A DNA stretch of 64,000 nt from assembly GCF_004168035.1 (NCBI RefSeq), contig NZ_SDPU01000035.1, forward strand, positions 1 through 64,000. Direction: 5' to 3'. This DNA comes from Nocardioides iriomotensis (GTDB taxonomy: Bacteria > Actinomycetota > Actinomycetes > Propionibacteriales > Nocardioidaceae). Under the pieces are notes generated by a model. That model was given only the letters and a program-made list of their open reading frames with translations. It searched no databases and was not told the DNA's origin. Below, in pieces: positions 52,342-60,695 of the stretch; the stretch's first letter is position 1; each line of letters starts with the position of its first letter. A program made the translations under genes and the position numbers.

Positions 52342-53964
52342 CTACAGGCCGAGGTGCGCCCCGTCCCAGCGGCGCCGCAGCCACCGGTCGTGGCTCGCCA
52401 CCACGACGGCGGCCGGTGTGGTGCGCAGCGCCTCCTCCAGCTCCTCGGCGAGGGCGAGCGACACGTGGTTGGTCGGCTCGTCGAGCAGCAGCAGGTCCGG
52501 CGCCTGGGCGACGAGGACGGCCAGCGCGAGTCGCCGGTGCTGGCCCAGGCTCAGGTCACCCACCGGGCGGTGCAGGTCGCGGGGCGGCAACAGCCCGAGC
52601 TCGGTCAGCCGCGGTACGGCGCCGCCGGCCACGTCGTCCACACCGGTCAGCCCGTCGTACACCTGTCGCGCGCTGAGCTCCGGACGGCGGAACGTGACGT
52701 GCTGCGGGAGGTACCCGACCTGCCGCGCCGCGACGTCGACCGTGCCCGAGGTCGGCGCGAGGACGCCGGCGAGCACCTTGAGCAGGGTCGACTTGCCAGA
52801 GCCGTTGGTGCCGGTGACGAGCAGGTGCTCGCCGCCGTCGAGGTCGAGCCTCGGTACGGCGACCCGGCCCGTCACCACGAGGTCGCGGGCCTGGACGACA
52901 CGGCCCCGGCGCGACGTCCGTCCGGCGAGGCCGGCGAACGTGAGCTCCCGCGGGGGCTTGGGGACGCGGTCCTTCTCGATCGCCTCGATCCGCTGCTCGA
53001 CGTCGCGCACCCGGCGGCTCACCGTGCGCGCGACGTTCTCGCCCTTGAAGTGGTGGATGTACTTGTCGTTGTCGCGCGGCGCCCGGTTGGGGGCGACGCG
53101 CCGGGCGGTCGTCGCGGCCGCGCTGCGCAGCCGGGCGAGCTCGTCCTGCTGCTCCTCGAACGCGACGTCCCAGCGCTCGCGGGCCTTCCGCTTGTGCTCG
53201 AGGTACGACGCGTAGCCGCCGCTGAACCGGTTGCCACCCTCACCGTCGGTTCCGAAGTGACTCGGGTCGAGGTCCACGACCTGGCCGCACACGGCCTCGA
53301 GGAACGCGCGGTCGTGGCTGGCGATGACGACCACCCCGGGCAGGTCGGTCAGGAACTGCTCGAGCAGCTCGACGGCGTCGTCGTCGAGATGGTTGGTCGG
53401 CTCGTCCAGCAGCACGCACGGCGGACGGCCGGCGACGAGCGCGGCGAGCGCCAGGCGCGAGCGCTGACCGCCCGAGAGCCGCTGCACCGGGGTCGAACGG
53501 TCGACGCGACCGAGGCCCAGCCGGTCGGCTGCCTCCACCGCACGACGGTCGGCGTCCCAGACGTCGCGCAGCTCGCACCACTCGAGGAGGTCGGCGTACT
53601 CCTCGACCACCGCAGGGTCGTCGAGCCGGGCGGCGAGCTCCTCGAGCCTGGTGGCGGCGTCGTGCAGCGGCGCCAGCGCCCGGTCCAGCACGTCACCGAC
53701 CGTGCGGGCGTCGCCGAACTCGGGCTCCTGCGCCAGGTAGGCGAGCCCGGGCGGCCGGGTGACCGTCCCGGCGTCGGCGGGCTCGGCGCCGGCAAGCAAC
53801 CGCAGCAGGGTCGACTTGCCGACGCCGTTCTCGCCCACCATCCCCAGGGGCAGACCGGGGGAGGCGACTAGGTCGACGCCGTCGAGGACGACGCGGTCGC
53901 CGTAGGACTTGGAGAGGTCGCGCGCGACGAGAGGGAGTGCGCGCGCAGTCAGAGAAGCAGGCAA
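52342..53964 (-). CDS. ABC-F family protein, antibiotic-resistance/ribosome-protection type
   Basis: 540-residue soluble twin-ABC protein without membrane segments. The first cassette has Walker A GENGVGKST (about 43-51), signature LSGGQRSRLALAALV and Walker B VLLDEPTNHLD. A basic linker of about 80 residues follows (about 255-335), then the second cassette with GTNGSGKST, LSLGQHRRLALAVLV and LLLDEPTNHVS. ABC-F proteins of this build bind the ribosomal E site and dislodge antibiotics from the peptidyl-transferase centre or exit tunnel. An in-frame TAG two codons upstream forces the start to TTG 53964. The leader contains a tiny uORF and alternative stems. The drug class cannot be inferred. 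Confidence 0.88.
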   Translation of the reverse strand: MPASLTARALPLVARDLSKSYGDRVVLDGVDLVASPGLPLGMVGENGVGKSTLLRLLAGAEPADAGTVTRPPGLAYLAQEPEFGDARTVGDVLDRALAPLHDAATRLEELAARLDDPAVVEEYADLLEWCELRDVWDADRRAVEAADRLGLGRVDRSTPVQRLSGGQRSRLALAALVAGRPPCVLLDEPTNHLDDDAVELLEQFLTDLPGVVVIASHDRAFLEAVCGQVVDLDPSHFGTDGEGGNRFSGGYASYLEHKRKARERWDVAFEEQQDELARLRSAAATTARRVAPNRAPRDNDKYIHHFKGENVARTVSRRVRDVEQRIEAIEKDRVPKPPRELTFAGLAGRTSRRGRVVQARDLVVTGRVAVPRLDLDGGEHLLVTGTNGSGKSTLLKVLAGVLAPTSGTVDVAARQVGYLPQHVTFRRPELSARQVYDGLTGVDDVAGGAVPRLTELGLLPPRDLHRPVGDLSLGQHRRLALAVLVAQAPDLLLLDEPTNHVSLALAEELEEALRTTPAAVVVASHDRWLRRRWDGAHLGL

Positions 53965-54059
53965 GAGCTACCACCGATCCGGGAGGGAGGGACCACTCGC
54001 CGGGCACGCAGGGGCCGCGGACGCGAGTGAGGGTGGTGTCAGCTCTTCATGGCCGGATC
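53963..54059 (-). promoter_or_regulatory. attenuator-like leader of the ABC-F gene with mutually exclusive stems
   Basis: Minus strand, 5' to 3'. Stem A: AAGAGCT (54047-54041) and ACCACC (54037-54032) pair with AGCTCTT (53969-53963) and GGTGGT (53975-53970), 13 bp with a 3-nt bulge. It covers the likely ribosome-binding stretch and the TTG start, and its 5' arm is the uORF itself. Stem B: GATCCGG (54059-54053) pairs with CCGGATC (53982-53976). B encloses the 5' arm of A but not its 3' arm, so A and B cannot coexist. A ribosome stalled on the uORF would break A and expose the start. Confidence 0.6.
54039..54050 (-). CDS. three-residue upstream ORF (M-K-S) in the ABC-F leader
   Basis: ATG AAG AGC TGA on the minus strand, 74 nt upstream of the ABC-F start codon. 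Its AAG AGC T bases form the 5' arm of the stem that hides the downstream start. Minimal uORFs that sense antibiotic-stalled ribosomes are known ahead of ABC-F genes, for example lmo0919 in Listeria. No Shine-Dalgarno is visible; the probable -10 box lies only 9 nt upstream, so the message may be almost leaderless. Confidence 0.45.
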   Translation of the reverse strand: MKS

Positions 54060-54098
54060 AGTGTCAGGGACGCGTGGTCGCCGACGCAAACCGATTTT
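54060..54098 (-). promoter_or_regulatory. WhiB7/WblC-like promoter of the ABC-F gene
   Basis: Minus strand: AAAAT (54098-54094), then CGG(T), then a -35-like TTGCGT (54089-54084), 18 bp, and a -10-like GACACT (54065-54060). An A/T-rich block a few bases upstream of a TTG-type -35 is the hallmark of WhiB7/WblC-activated promoters, whose regulons include ABC-F genes. Confidence 0.5.
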
Positions 54099-54158
54099 CG
54101 GCGTGTCCTGCGGCGACACTCGCCCGGTCGCCTCCCCGGTCTGACACGAGCCCCCAAC

Positions 54159-54164
54159 TAGCGT
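54159..54164 (+). promoter_or_regulatory. putative -10 box of the gene at 54171 (leaderless)
   Basis: TAGCGT (54159-54164) lies 6 nt before the ATG at 54171, the spacing of a leaderless transcript. No convincing -35 was found. Confidence 0.4.
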
Positions 54165-54170
54165 TGCCGC

Positions 54171-55145
54171 ATGAGGCTGCGGTGGGTGCTGCTCGGGCTG
54201 CTCGTGACCGTCCTCCTCGTCCCTGCCCTGGCGCTCTCGGTCGCCCGGCTCGTGCAGCCGCCGGGCGGGACCTGGGTCCGGCTCGTCGCGTTCACGCCGT
54301 ACGCCGTCCCGCTGTACGTCGCCTCGCTCCTGCTCCTCGCGGTCGCGTGGGCCGCGGGGGAGGGCGGCTGGCAGCGGGTGGCGGCGACGCTGGCGATCGT
54401 GTCGCTGGCCGGCGCGGTGCTGCACGGCGTGCTCGTGTCGCGGATGTTCCTCGGCGGCGACGTCGCGCCCGACCGGGGCGACCCGGTCCGCGTGATGTCG
54501 CTCAACCTCATGCTCGGCCAGGCGGACGCCGAGGACGTGGTCGAGGCCGCGACGACGCGCGACGTCGACGTGCTCGTGCTCCAGGAGGTCGACGAGTCCG
54601 CGCTGCGACGCCTGGACGACGCAGGCCTCGCCGACGCGTTCCCGCACCGTGCCGGGGAGGCCGGCACCGGCCCCACCGGCACGGTCGTCCTCGCCCGGCC
54701 GACGATCGAGGACGTCGAGCGGCTCGACACCGCGTTCGGCGGCTGGACGATGACCGTCGGGGGCCTGGCGCTCGTCGCGGTGCACCCCCGTCCGCCGGTC
54801 GGCGACGCCGCCGGCTGGGCGGAGGACCACCGCGTCGTCCGGCGCGAGGCCTACGACCGCGCCGACCCGGCCGTGATCGTCGGCGACCTCAACGCCACCA
54901 CAGACCACCGCGTGCTGCGCGAGCTCGCGGGGCGTGGCTGGTCCGACGCGGCGACCGACGCCGGCTCCGGGTGGCAGCCGACGTGGCCGGCCTCCGGCGA
55001 GGTAGACGTCGCGGGCGTCGTCGTGCCGCCGCTCGTCGCCATCGACCACGTGCTCACCAACGAGGTGCTGCACGCGGTCGGCACCGAGACCGTCGCGATC
55101 GACGGCACCGACCACCGCGCGCTGGTCGCCATACTGTCCCGATGA
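54171..55145 (+). CDS. membrane-anchored endonuclease/exonuclease/phosphatase family protein
   Basis: 324-residue protein. Three transmembrane helices (about 5-25, 40-65 and 72-95) precede an extracytoplasmic EEP-fold domain from about 108. That domain has VMSLNLMLGQAD, DVLVLQEVDES with the metal-binding Glu, VIVGDLNATTDH, and the terminal IDHVL...GTDHRALVA with the catalytic His. EEP proteins cleave phosphodiesters in nucleic acids or phospholipids; which one cannot be said. It is divergent from the ABC-F gene and first in a run of coupled genes (its stop overlaps the ATG at 55142). Confidence 0.87.
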   Translation: MRLRWVLLGLLVTVLLVPALALSVARLVQPPGGTWVRLVAFTPYAVPLYVASLLLLAVAWAAGEGGWQRVAATLAIVSLAGAVLHGVLVSRMFLGGDVAPDRGDPVRVMSLNLMLGQADAEDVVEAATTRDVDVLVLQEVDESALRRLDDAGLADAFPHRAGEAGTGPTGTVVLARPTIEDVERLDTAFGGWTMTVGGLALVAVHPRPPVGDAAGWAEDHRVVRREAYDRADPAVIVGDLNATTDHRVLRELAGRGWSDAATDAGSGWQPTWPASGEVDVAGVVVPPLVAIDHVLTNEVLHAVGTETVAIDGTDHRALVAILSR

Positions 55146-55804
55146 GCACCGCCGAGCACGACGTGGCGTGGGAGCCCGATGCCGAGGACCGCGCGTTCTG
55201 CGACGTCTACGGCGACTGGGACCCGCTCACCCCGGCCGAGCTCGCGCCGCTGATGGACGGGTTCCCGGACCCGTGGTGGGTCGTCGGCGGCCACGCGATC
55301 GAGGCGTTCACCGGTATCCGCCGCTTCCACGAGGACATCGACCTGGTCGTGTTCGCCGACTCGGTCCCTGCCCTGCGCGCCCAGCTCGGGTCGACGTACC
55401 ACCTCTGGAGCAACGACGGCGGCACCTTCCGCATCATCGACGACGAGCACCCCGAGCCGCTGGCTCCGCTCGCGCAGATCTGGATGCGCGTCGACGCCCG
55501 GTCCCCGTGGAAGGTCGACTGCATCGTCAACCCGCGCGCGGACGACGGCCGCTGGAGGTCGCGCCGCCACGACGACCTGGTCGCCGACCTCGACGACGTC
55601 ACGTGGGTCGCGGGCGACGGCATCCGCTACCTCAACCCCGAGGTGTCGCTGCTGTTCAAGGCCAAGCAGCAGCGCCGCAAGGACGCCATCGACCTCGACA
55701 GCGCCTGGCCGCTGATGTCCGCGGCGCAGCGCACGTGGCTGCGCGACCAGGTCCGCACGCACCACCCCGACCACCCCTGGCAGGAGCGGCTCGACCGTGG
55801 GTGA
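55142..55804 (+). CDS. nucleotidyltransferase-fold protein (aminoglycoside/lincosamide transferase-like)
   Basis: 220-residue protein. The motif VVGGHAIEAFTGIRRFHEDIDLVVF (about 47-71) has the GG...DxD nucleotidyltransferase signature as found in ANT(2'')/Lin-type enzymes. WKVDCIVNP then provides the third acidic residue, and a helical C-terminal domain follows. It could adenylylate a drug or another small molecule; activity is unproven. It sits two genes from an ABC-F resistance-type gene, which makes a resistance role thinkable. ATG 55142 overlaps the preceding stop. Confidence 0.75.
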   Translation: MSTAEHDVAWEPDAEDRAFCDVYGDWDPLTPAELAPLMDGFPDPWWVVGGHAIEAFTGIRRFHEDIDLVVFADSVPALRAQLGSTYHLWSNDGGTFRIIDDEHPEPLAPLAQIWMRVDARSPWKVDCIVNPRADDGRWRSRRHDDLVADLDDVTWVAGDGIRYLNPEVSLLFKAKQQRRKDAIDLDSAWPLMSAAQRTWLRDQVRTHHPDHPWQERLDRG

Positions 55805-56171
55805 GCCGTGTCCCTGCGGGTCGGGAGGCCCGTACGTCGCCTGCTGCGATCCGCTGCACGACGGCGGTGCCGCCGCGACGGCCGAGGCCCTGATGCGGTC
55901 GCGCTACGCCGCCTATGCACTGGACCGCACCGACTACGTCTTCCGCACCTGGCACCCGCGCACCCGCCCCGACGACCTCACGTCCGCGCCGATGACTTGG
56001 CTCGGCCTCGACGTGCTGCGCACCGAGGACGGCGGCCCGGACGACGACACCGGTGTCGTCGAGTTCGTCGCCCGCTACCAGGGCCCGCGCGGTGTCGAGC
56101 GGGTGCACGAGGTCAGCCGGTTCGAGCGGCGCGCCGGGCGCTGGGTCTATGTCGACGGGGTCGTGTCGTGA
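55797..56171 (+). CDS. YchJ-family (UPF0225) SEC-C motif protein
   Basis: 124-residue protein. The N-terminal zinc-binding SEC-C motif CPCGSGGPYVACCDPLH is at about 5-21, followed by the YchJ domain (AEALMRSRYAAYALDRTDYVFRTWHPRTRP ... GRWVYVDG), an NTF2-like fold. The biochemical function of the family is not known. GTG 55797 overlaps the nucleotidyltransferase gene by 8 bp and its stop overlaps the methyltransferase start. Confidence 0.9.
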   Translation: MGEPCPCGSGGPYVACCDPLHDGGAAATAEALMRSRYAAYALDRTDYVFRTWHPRTRPDDLTSAPMTWLGLDVLRTEDGGPDDDTGVVEFVARYQGPRGVERVHEVSRFERRAGRWVYVDGVVS

Positions 56172-56761
56172 GTCACCCCTTCCGGGAGCGGTGGAACCAC
56201 AACAGCCACCACTACCCGCGCCTGCGCGACGCCGTCCCGGCCACCGCGCGCAGCCACCTCGACGTGGGCTGCGGCGAGGGCACCCTCTGCCGGTACGTCG
56301 CCCGGCCCGGCGTCGCGGTCACGGGTGTCGACGTCGACGCCGAGGTGCTGCCACGCGACGACGACGGGATCACCTACACCGTCGCGTCGGCAGAGGACCT
56401 GCCGTTCGACGACGGGTCGTTCGACGCGGTGACGCTGGTGATGGTGCTGCACCACGTCGACGCCCGGCGCGGGCTCACCGAGGCCGCGCGCGTGCTGGCG
56501 CCGGGCGGGCTGCTCCAGGTGCTCGGCACCGGCCGGTTCCGCGGGCTGCGGGACGTGCCGTTCGAGGTGCGCGACGTGCTGACCCACCAGGTCATGTCGC
56601 GCCGGACCGTCCCGTGGGAGCCGCCGACCACCCGGCTCGCGCCGGAGTCGTCGTGGGACGACGCGCGGTCGGCGGCGCGCGACGTGCTCCCCGGTTCGAC
56701 GTACCGGCGGCTGGCGCTGTGGCGCTACCTCGTCTCCTGGACCAAGCCGGCGCCGGCGTGA
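56168..56761 (+). CDS. SAM-dependent class I methyltransferase
   Basis: 197-residue methyltransferase of the UbiE/Methyltransf_11 type. The SAM motif HLDVGCGEGTLCRYV is at about 36-50, motif II is VTGVDVDAEVL and motif III SAEDLPFDDGSFDAVTLVMVLHHVDARRGLTEAARVLAPGGLL. The substrate is unknown; the N-terminal WNHNSHHYPRL is conserved in a group of small actinobacterial methyltransferases. GTG 56168 and the stop both overlap neighbouring genes. Confidence 0.9.
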   Translation: MSHPFRERWNHNSHHYPRLRDAVPATARSHLDVGCGEGTLCRYVARPGVAVTGVDVDAEVLPRDDDGITYTVASAEDLPFDDGSFDAVTLVMVLHHVDARRGLTEAARVLAPGGLLQVLGTGRFRGLRDVPFEVRDVLTHQVMSRRTVPWEPPTTRLAPESSWDDARSAARDVLPGSTYRRLALWRYLVSWTKPAPA

Positions 56762-57321
56762 GCGTGCCGGTGCTGACCACCGACCGGCTCGTGCTGCGCG
56801 CCTGGCGCGAGGAGGACCGGCCGGCGTTCGCGGAGATGAACGCCGACCCGGACGTGATGGAGCACTTCCCGTCGACGATGACGCGAGCGGAGTCGGACGC
56901 GTTCGTCGACCGGGTCGAGCGGCAGTTCGCCGAGCGAGGCTTCGGGCCGTGGGTGGTCGAGGCGGCGGGGGAGTTCCAGGGCTTCACCGGGCTGCTGGTC
57001 CCGAGCTGGCACGCGGACTGGATGGACGCCCGCGAGCAGCCGGTGGTCGAGGTCGGCTGGCGGCTGCGACGCTCCGCCTGGGGTCACGGCTGGGCGACCG
57101 AGGCCGCGCTCGAGTGCCTGCGGTTCGCGTTCGAGGACCTCGGGCGACAGGAGGTCCTGTCGTTCACCGTCGTCGGCAACCGCCGCTCCCGCGCGGTGAT
57201 GGAGCGCCTGGGCATGCGGCTGCTGACCCACTACGACCACCCGATCGCGGGCCGGCCGGCTCTGCCCTCGGTCTGCTACGTGGTCGACCGGGCGGGCGTC
57301 GTACCCTGGAAGACGCCATGA
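56758..57321 (+). CDS. GNAT family N-acetyltransferase (RimJ/RimL-like)
   Basis: 187-residue GNAT. LTTDRLVLRAWREEDRPAFAEMNADPDVMEHFPSTMT opens the fold. The acetyl-CoA pyrophosphate loop region is VEVGWRLRRSAWGHGWATEAALECLRFAFEDLG, and a late VVGNRRSRAVMERLGM motif is typical of RimJ/RimL. Its substrate may be a protein N-terminus, an amine or a drug. Start GTG 56758, coupled to both neighbours. Confidence 0.88.
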   Translation: MSVPVLTTDRLVLRAWREEDRPAFAEMNADPDVMEHFPSTMTRAESDAFVDRVERQFAERGFGPWVVEAAGEFQGFTGLLVPSWHADWMDAREQPVVEVGWRLRRSAWGHGWATEAALECLRFAFEDLGRQEVLSFTVVGNRRSRAVMERLGMRLLTHYDHPIAGRPALPSVCYVVDRAGVVPWKTP

Positions 57322-58556
57322 ACCAGCCCCTGTCGGCACCCACGCCGCTGGTCTACCTCGACCACGCCGCCTCGACGCCCATGTATCCCGAGGCGGTCGA
57401 CGCGATGACGGCGCAGCTCACCCGGATCGGCAACCCGTCCTCGCTGCACGCGGCCGGGCGCGCCGCCCGGCGGGTGGTCGAGGAGTCCCGCGAGGCGATC
57501 GCCGCCGCGCTCGACGCGCGCCCCGGCGAGGTGGTGTTCACCTCCGGCGGCACCGAGTCCGACAACCTCGCGCTCAAGGGGCTGTACTGGGCGCGCCGTG
57601 AGGCCGACCCCCGCCGCACCCGGATCCTGTCCACCACCGTCGAGCACCACGCCGTGCTCGACCCGCTGCACTGGCTCGCCGAGCACGAGCACGCCGAGGT
57701 CGAGCTGCTGCCCGTCGACCACCTCGGTCGCCTCGACGTCGAGGCGTTCCGTGCCGCCGTCGAGCGCGACCCCGCGTCGGTCGCCCTGGTGTCGGTGATG
57801 TGGGCCAACAACGAGGTCGGCACCGTGCAGCCGATCGCCGACGTCGTCGCGATCGCGCACGCCCACGACATCCCGGTGCACACCGACGCCGTCCAGGCGG
57901 TCGGCCAGGTGCCGGTCGACTTCGCCGCGAGCGGCGTCGACCTGCTCACCCTGACCGCCCACAAGGTCGGCGGCCCGTACGGCGTCGGCGCGCTCGTCGT
58001 GCGGCGGGAGCTCGCGCTCACCCCGCAGCTGCACGGCGGCGGTCAGGAGCGCGACGTCCGGTCCGGCACCATCGACACCCCGGCCATCGCCGGCTTCGCG
58101 ACGGCCGTCGAGCTCGCGGTGAAGCGGCAGGCCGAGCACGCCGAGCGCGTCTGCGCGCTGCGCAACGACTTGGTCAGTCGGGTCACCGAGGTGGTGCCCG
58201 ACGCCGGCGTCAACGGCGACCCCGACTGCGCGCCCGACCACCGGCTGCCCGGCAACGCGCACCTCACGTTCCCCGGCTGCGAGGGCGACTCGCTGCTGAT
58301 GCTGCTCGACGCCCGCGGCATCGCGTGCTCGACCGGGTCGGCGTGCTCGGCCGGCGTGCCGCAGCCCTCCCACGTGCTGCTCGCCATGGGCCACGACGAC
58401 GAGCAGGCCCGGTCGTCCCTGCGGTTCTCGCTCGGCCACAGCTCCACGCAGGCCGACGTCGACGCGCTCGTCGAGGCGATCGGCCCCGTCGTCGAGCGCG
58501 CCCGGGCGGCCGGCGCCGTCTCCGGCATCGGCGGTTCCGCCCGCAAGGCGGTGTGA
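57318..58556 (+). CDS. iscS: cysteine desulfurase (IscS/NifS class)
   Basis: 412-residue PLP enzyme transferring sulfur from cysteine. [19 protein letters not shown] opens the fold, the PLP lysine is Lys216 ([13 protein letters not shown]), and the persulfide-bearing Cys343 is in [21 protein letters not shown], which is the class I loop. The placement immediately before mnmA suggests it donates sulfur for tRNA 2-thiouridine, a common actinobacterial arrangement. ATG 57318 overlaps the GNAT gene. The symbol is a functional-class label; an additional SufS may exist elsewhere. Confidence 0.92.
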   Translation: MNQPLSAPTPLVYLDHAASTPMYPEAVDAMTAQLTRIGNPSSLHAAGRAARRVVEESREAIAAALDARPGEVVFTSGGTESDNLALKGLYWARREADPRRTRILSTTVEHHAVLDPLHWLAEHEHAEVELLPVDHLGRLDVEAFRAAVERDPASVALVSVMWANNEVGTVQPIADVVAIAHAHDIPVHTDAVQAVGQVPVDFAASGVDLLTLTAHKVGGPYGVGALVVRRELALTPQLHGGGQERDVRSGTIDTPAIAGFATAVELAVKRQAEHAERVCALRNDLVSRVTEVVPDAGVNGDPDCAPDHRLPGNAHLTFPGCEGDSLLMLLDARGIACSTGSACSAGVPQPSHVLLAMGHDDEQARSSLRFSLGHSSTQADVDALVEAIGPVVERARAAGAVSGIGGSARKAV

Positions 58557-58561
58557 CTCCC

Positions 58562-59659
58562 GTGAAGGTTCTCGCCGCCATGTCCGGCGGCGTCGACTCC
58601 GCCGTGGCCGCGGCCCGCGCCGCGGAGGCGGGCCACGACGTCACCGGCATCCACCTCGCGCTCTCGCGCAACCCAAAGTCCTACCGCACCGGCGCCCGCG
58701 GCTGCTGCACGATCGAGGACGCCAACGACGCGCGCCGCGCGGCCGACGCGATCGGGATCCCGTTCTACGTCTGGGACCTGAGCGACCGGTTCCACGAGGA
58801 CGTCGTCGAGGACTTCATGGCCGAGTACACCGCCGGCCGCACCCCCAACCCCTGCCTGCGCTGCAACGAGAAGATCAAGTTCGCCGCCGTCCTCGAGCGC
58901 GCGCTCGCCCTCGGGTTCGACGCGGTCGCGACCGGCCACTATGCGCGGCTCGTCACCGGCGACGACGGGCTGGTCGAGATGCACCGCGCCGACGACGACC
59001 GCAAGGACCAGTCCTACGTGCTCGGCGTGCTCACCCAGGACCAGCTCGCGCACGCGCTCTTCCCGCTCGGCAACACCCCCAAGCACGAGGTGCGCGCCGA
59101 GGCCGAGCGTCGCCGGCTGCAGGTCGCGAAGAAGCCCGACAGCCACGACATCTGCTTCATCTCCGACGGCGACACCGGCGGCTGGCTGAGCGAGAAGCTC
59201 GGCGCCGGCTCCGGCGACATCGTCGACCACGCCAGCGGCGAGGTGCTCGGCCGTCACGGCGGAGCGTTCGGCTTCACGATCGGCCAGCGCAAGGGGCTGC
59301 GCATCGGCCGACCTGCCGCCGACGGCAAGCCGCGCTACGTGCTCGACATCGAGCCGGTCAGCGGAACCGTCACCGTCGGTCCGCGCGAGGCGCTCACCGT
59401 CGACCGGATCGCGGGCATCCGGCCGCGCTGGTGCGGCACCCCGCTGACCGGCGAGCTGCACGGCACCGTCCAGCTCCGCGCGCACGGCGACGAGCACCGC
59501 GCGGTCGTCCGCGTCGACGGAGACGACATCACCATCGACCTGCTCGACACCGCCCAGGGGATCGCGCCCGGCCAGGCCGCGGTCGTGTACGACGGCACCC
59601 GTGTCGTCGGCTCCTGCACGATCAGCGCGACCCGGCGCGTGCCGGCGGCCACCGCATGA
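58562..59659 (+). CDS. mnmA: tRNA 2-thiouridine(34) synthase
   Basis: 365-residue tRNA-specific thiouridylase making s2U34 in Lys, Glu and Gln tRNAs. The PP-loop SGGVDS is at about 8-13, the active-site cysteine in [14 protein letters not shown] and the second in [12 protein letters not shown], with the FTIGQRKGL motif and the C-terminal beta domain. I chose GTG 58562 because [10 protein letters not shown] is the usual N-terminus. A GTG at 58553 would give a GTGA overlap with the desulfurase gene and three more residues, and is also plausible. Confidence 0.95.
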   Translation: MKVLAAMSGGVDSAVAAARAAEAGHDVTGIHLALSRNPKSYRTGARGCCTIEDANDARRAADAIGIPFYVWDLSDRFHEDVVEDFMAEYTAGRTPNPCLRCNEKIKFAAVLERALALGFDAVATGHYARLVTGDDGLVEMHRADDDRKDQSYVLGVLTQDQLAHALFPLGNTPKHEVRAEAERRRLQVAKKPDSHDICFISDGDTGGWLSEKLGAGSGDIVDHASGEVLGRHGGAFGFTIGQRKGLRIGRPAADGKPRYVLDIEPVSGTVTVGPREALTVDRIAGIRPRWCGTPLTGELHGTVQLRAHGDEHRAVVRVDGDDITIDLLDTAQGIAPGQAAVVYDGTRVVGSCTISATRRVPAATA

Positions 59660-60657
59660 CGATCGCCACCGGGATCGGTTCCCTGCCGGGAGACGACGCC
59701 GCGGCCTTCGACGAGGCCGTCCGCACCGTGCTCGGCGAGCTGCCCGACCTGCCGCACCTGCCCGAGCTGCCCGGCCGCGGCGCGACCGCGTCGATGACCG
59801 GACGGACGCTCGCGCTCGTCGGCGGCCTCGACGCCGACCTCCAACCGGCCGGCTGGCGGCTGACGGGAAGCACTGGGTCCCCGGGTGCCGACCACCGCCG
59901 GGCCCGGTCGCTCCTCGCCCAGGACCTCGACGCGATCGAGGAGCAGGCGCAGGGCTACGAAGGCCGGTTCAAGGTGCAGGTCACCGGGCCGTGGACGCTC
60001 GCCGCGACCGTCGAGAAGCCGCGCGGCGACCGCGTGCTCGCCGACCACGGCGCCCGGCGCGAGCTCGCCCAGGCGCTGGCCGAGGGCGTCGCCGAGCACG
60101 TCGCCGACGTGCGCCGCCGGGTGCCGGGCGCGACCGAGCTGCTCGTCCAGGTCGACGAGCCGGCGCTCCCGGCCGTGCTCGCCGGCAGCATCCCGACCGC
60201 CTCCGGGTTCCACCGGCACCGTTCCGTCGACCTCCCGGTCGCGTCCGCGCTGCTGGAGGAAGTGTTCGCCGCGGTCGCCTCCGCCGGCGCCGTACCGCTC
60301 GCGCACTGCTGCGTCGCCGACGTCCCCGCCGCGCTGCTCACCGGCGCAGGCGCGCAGGGGCTGTCGGTCGACCTCGGCGTGCTCGCCGCGTCGGCGTACG
60401 ACGAGGTCGCGACGCTGCTGGAGAAGGGCGCGCCGGTCCTGCTCGGCGTCGTGCCCTCGACCGACCCGGCGACGCCGCCCGGCGAGAAGGCCGTGGTGGA
60501 GCAGGTGCTGCGCTTCCTCGACATGCTCGGCTTCGACCCCGAGGCCGTCGCCGGGCACCTCGTGGTGACGCCCACGTGCGGACTGGCCGGAGCGAGCCCG
60601 GCCTGGGCCCGCCAGGCGCTGCGGCTGACCCGGAGCGTAGCGACGTCACTGGGCTAG
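59656..60657 (+). CDS. MetE-like (cobalamin-independent methionine synthase family) protein
   Basis: 333-residue UROD/MetE-superfamily barrel. [68 protein letters not shown], and a late [20 protein letters not shown] with a metal-binding Cys are visible. It is much shorter than full MetE (about 750 residues) and corresponds to the C-terminal catalytic barrel. Such genes regularly follow mnmA in actinobacteria and are annotated as methionine synthase, but the reaction is not certain. ATG 59656 overlaps the mnmA stop. Confidence 0.8.
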   Translation: MTIATGIGSLPGDDAAAFDEAVRTVLGELPDLPHLPELPGRGATASMTGRTLALVGGLDADLQPAGWRLTGSTGSPGADHRRARSLLAQDLDAIEEQAQGYEGRFKVQVTGPWTLAATVEKPRGDRVLADHGARRELAQALAEGVAEHVADVRRRVPGATELLVQVDEPALPAVLAGSIPTASGFHRHRSVDLPVASALLEEVFAAVASAGAVPLAHCCVADVPAALLTGAGAQGLSVDLGVLAASAYDEVATLLEKGAPVLLGVVPSTDPATPPGEKAVVEQVLRFLDMLGFDPEAVAGHLVVTPTCGLAGASPAWARQALRLTRSVATSLG

Positions 60658-60695
60658 GTGCGTAGGTTGGGCACCCGAGCCCCGAGGAGGCGCGC

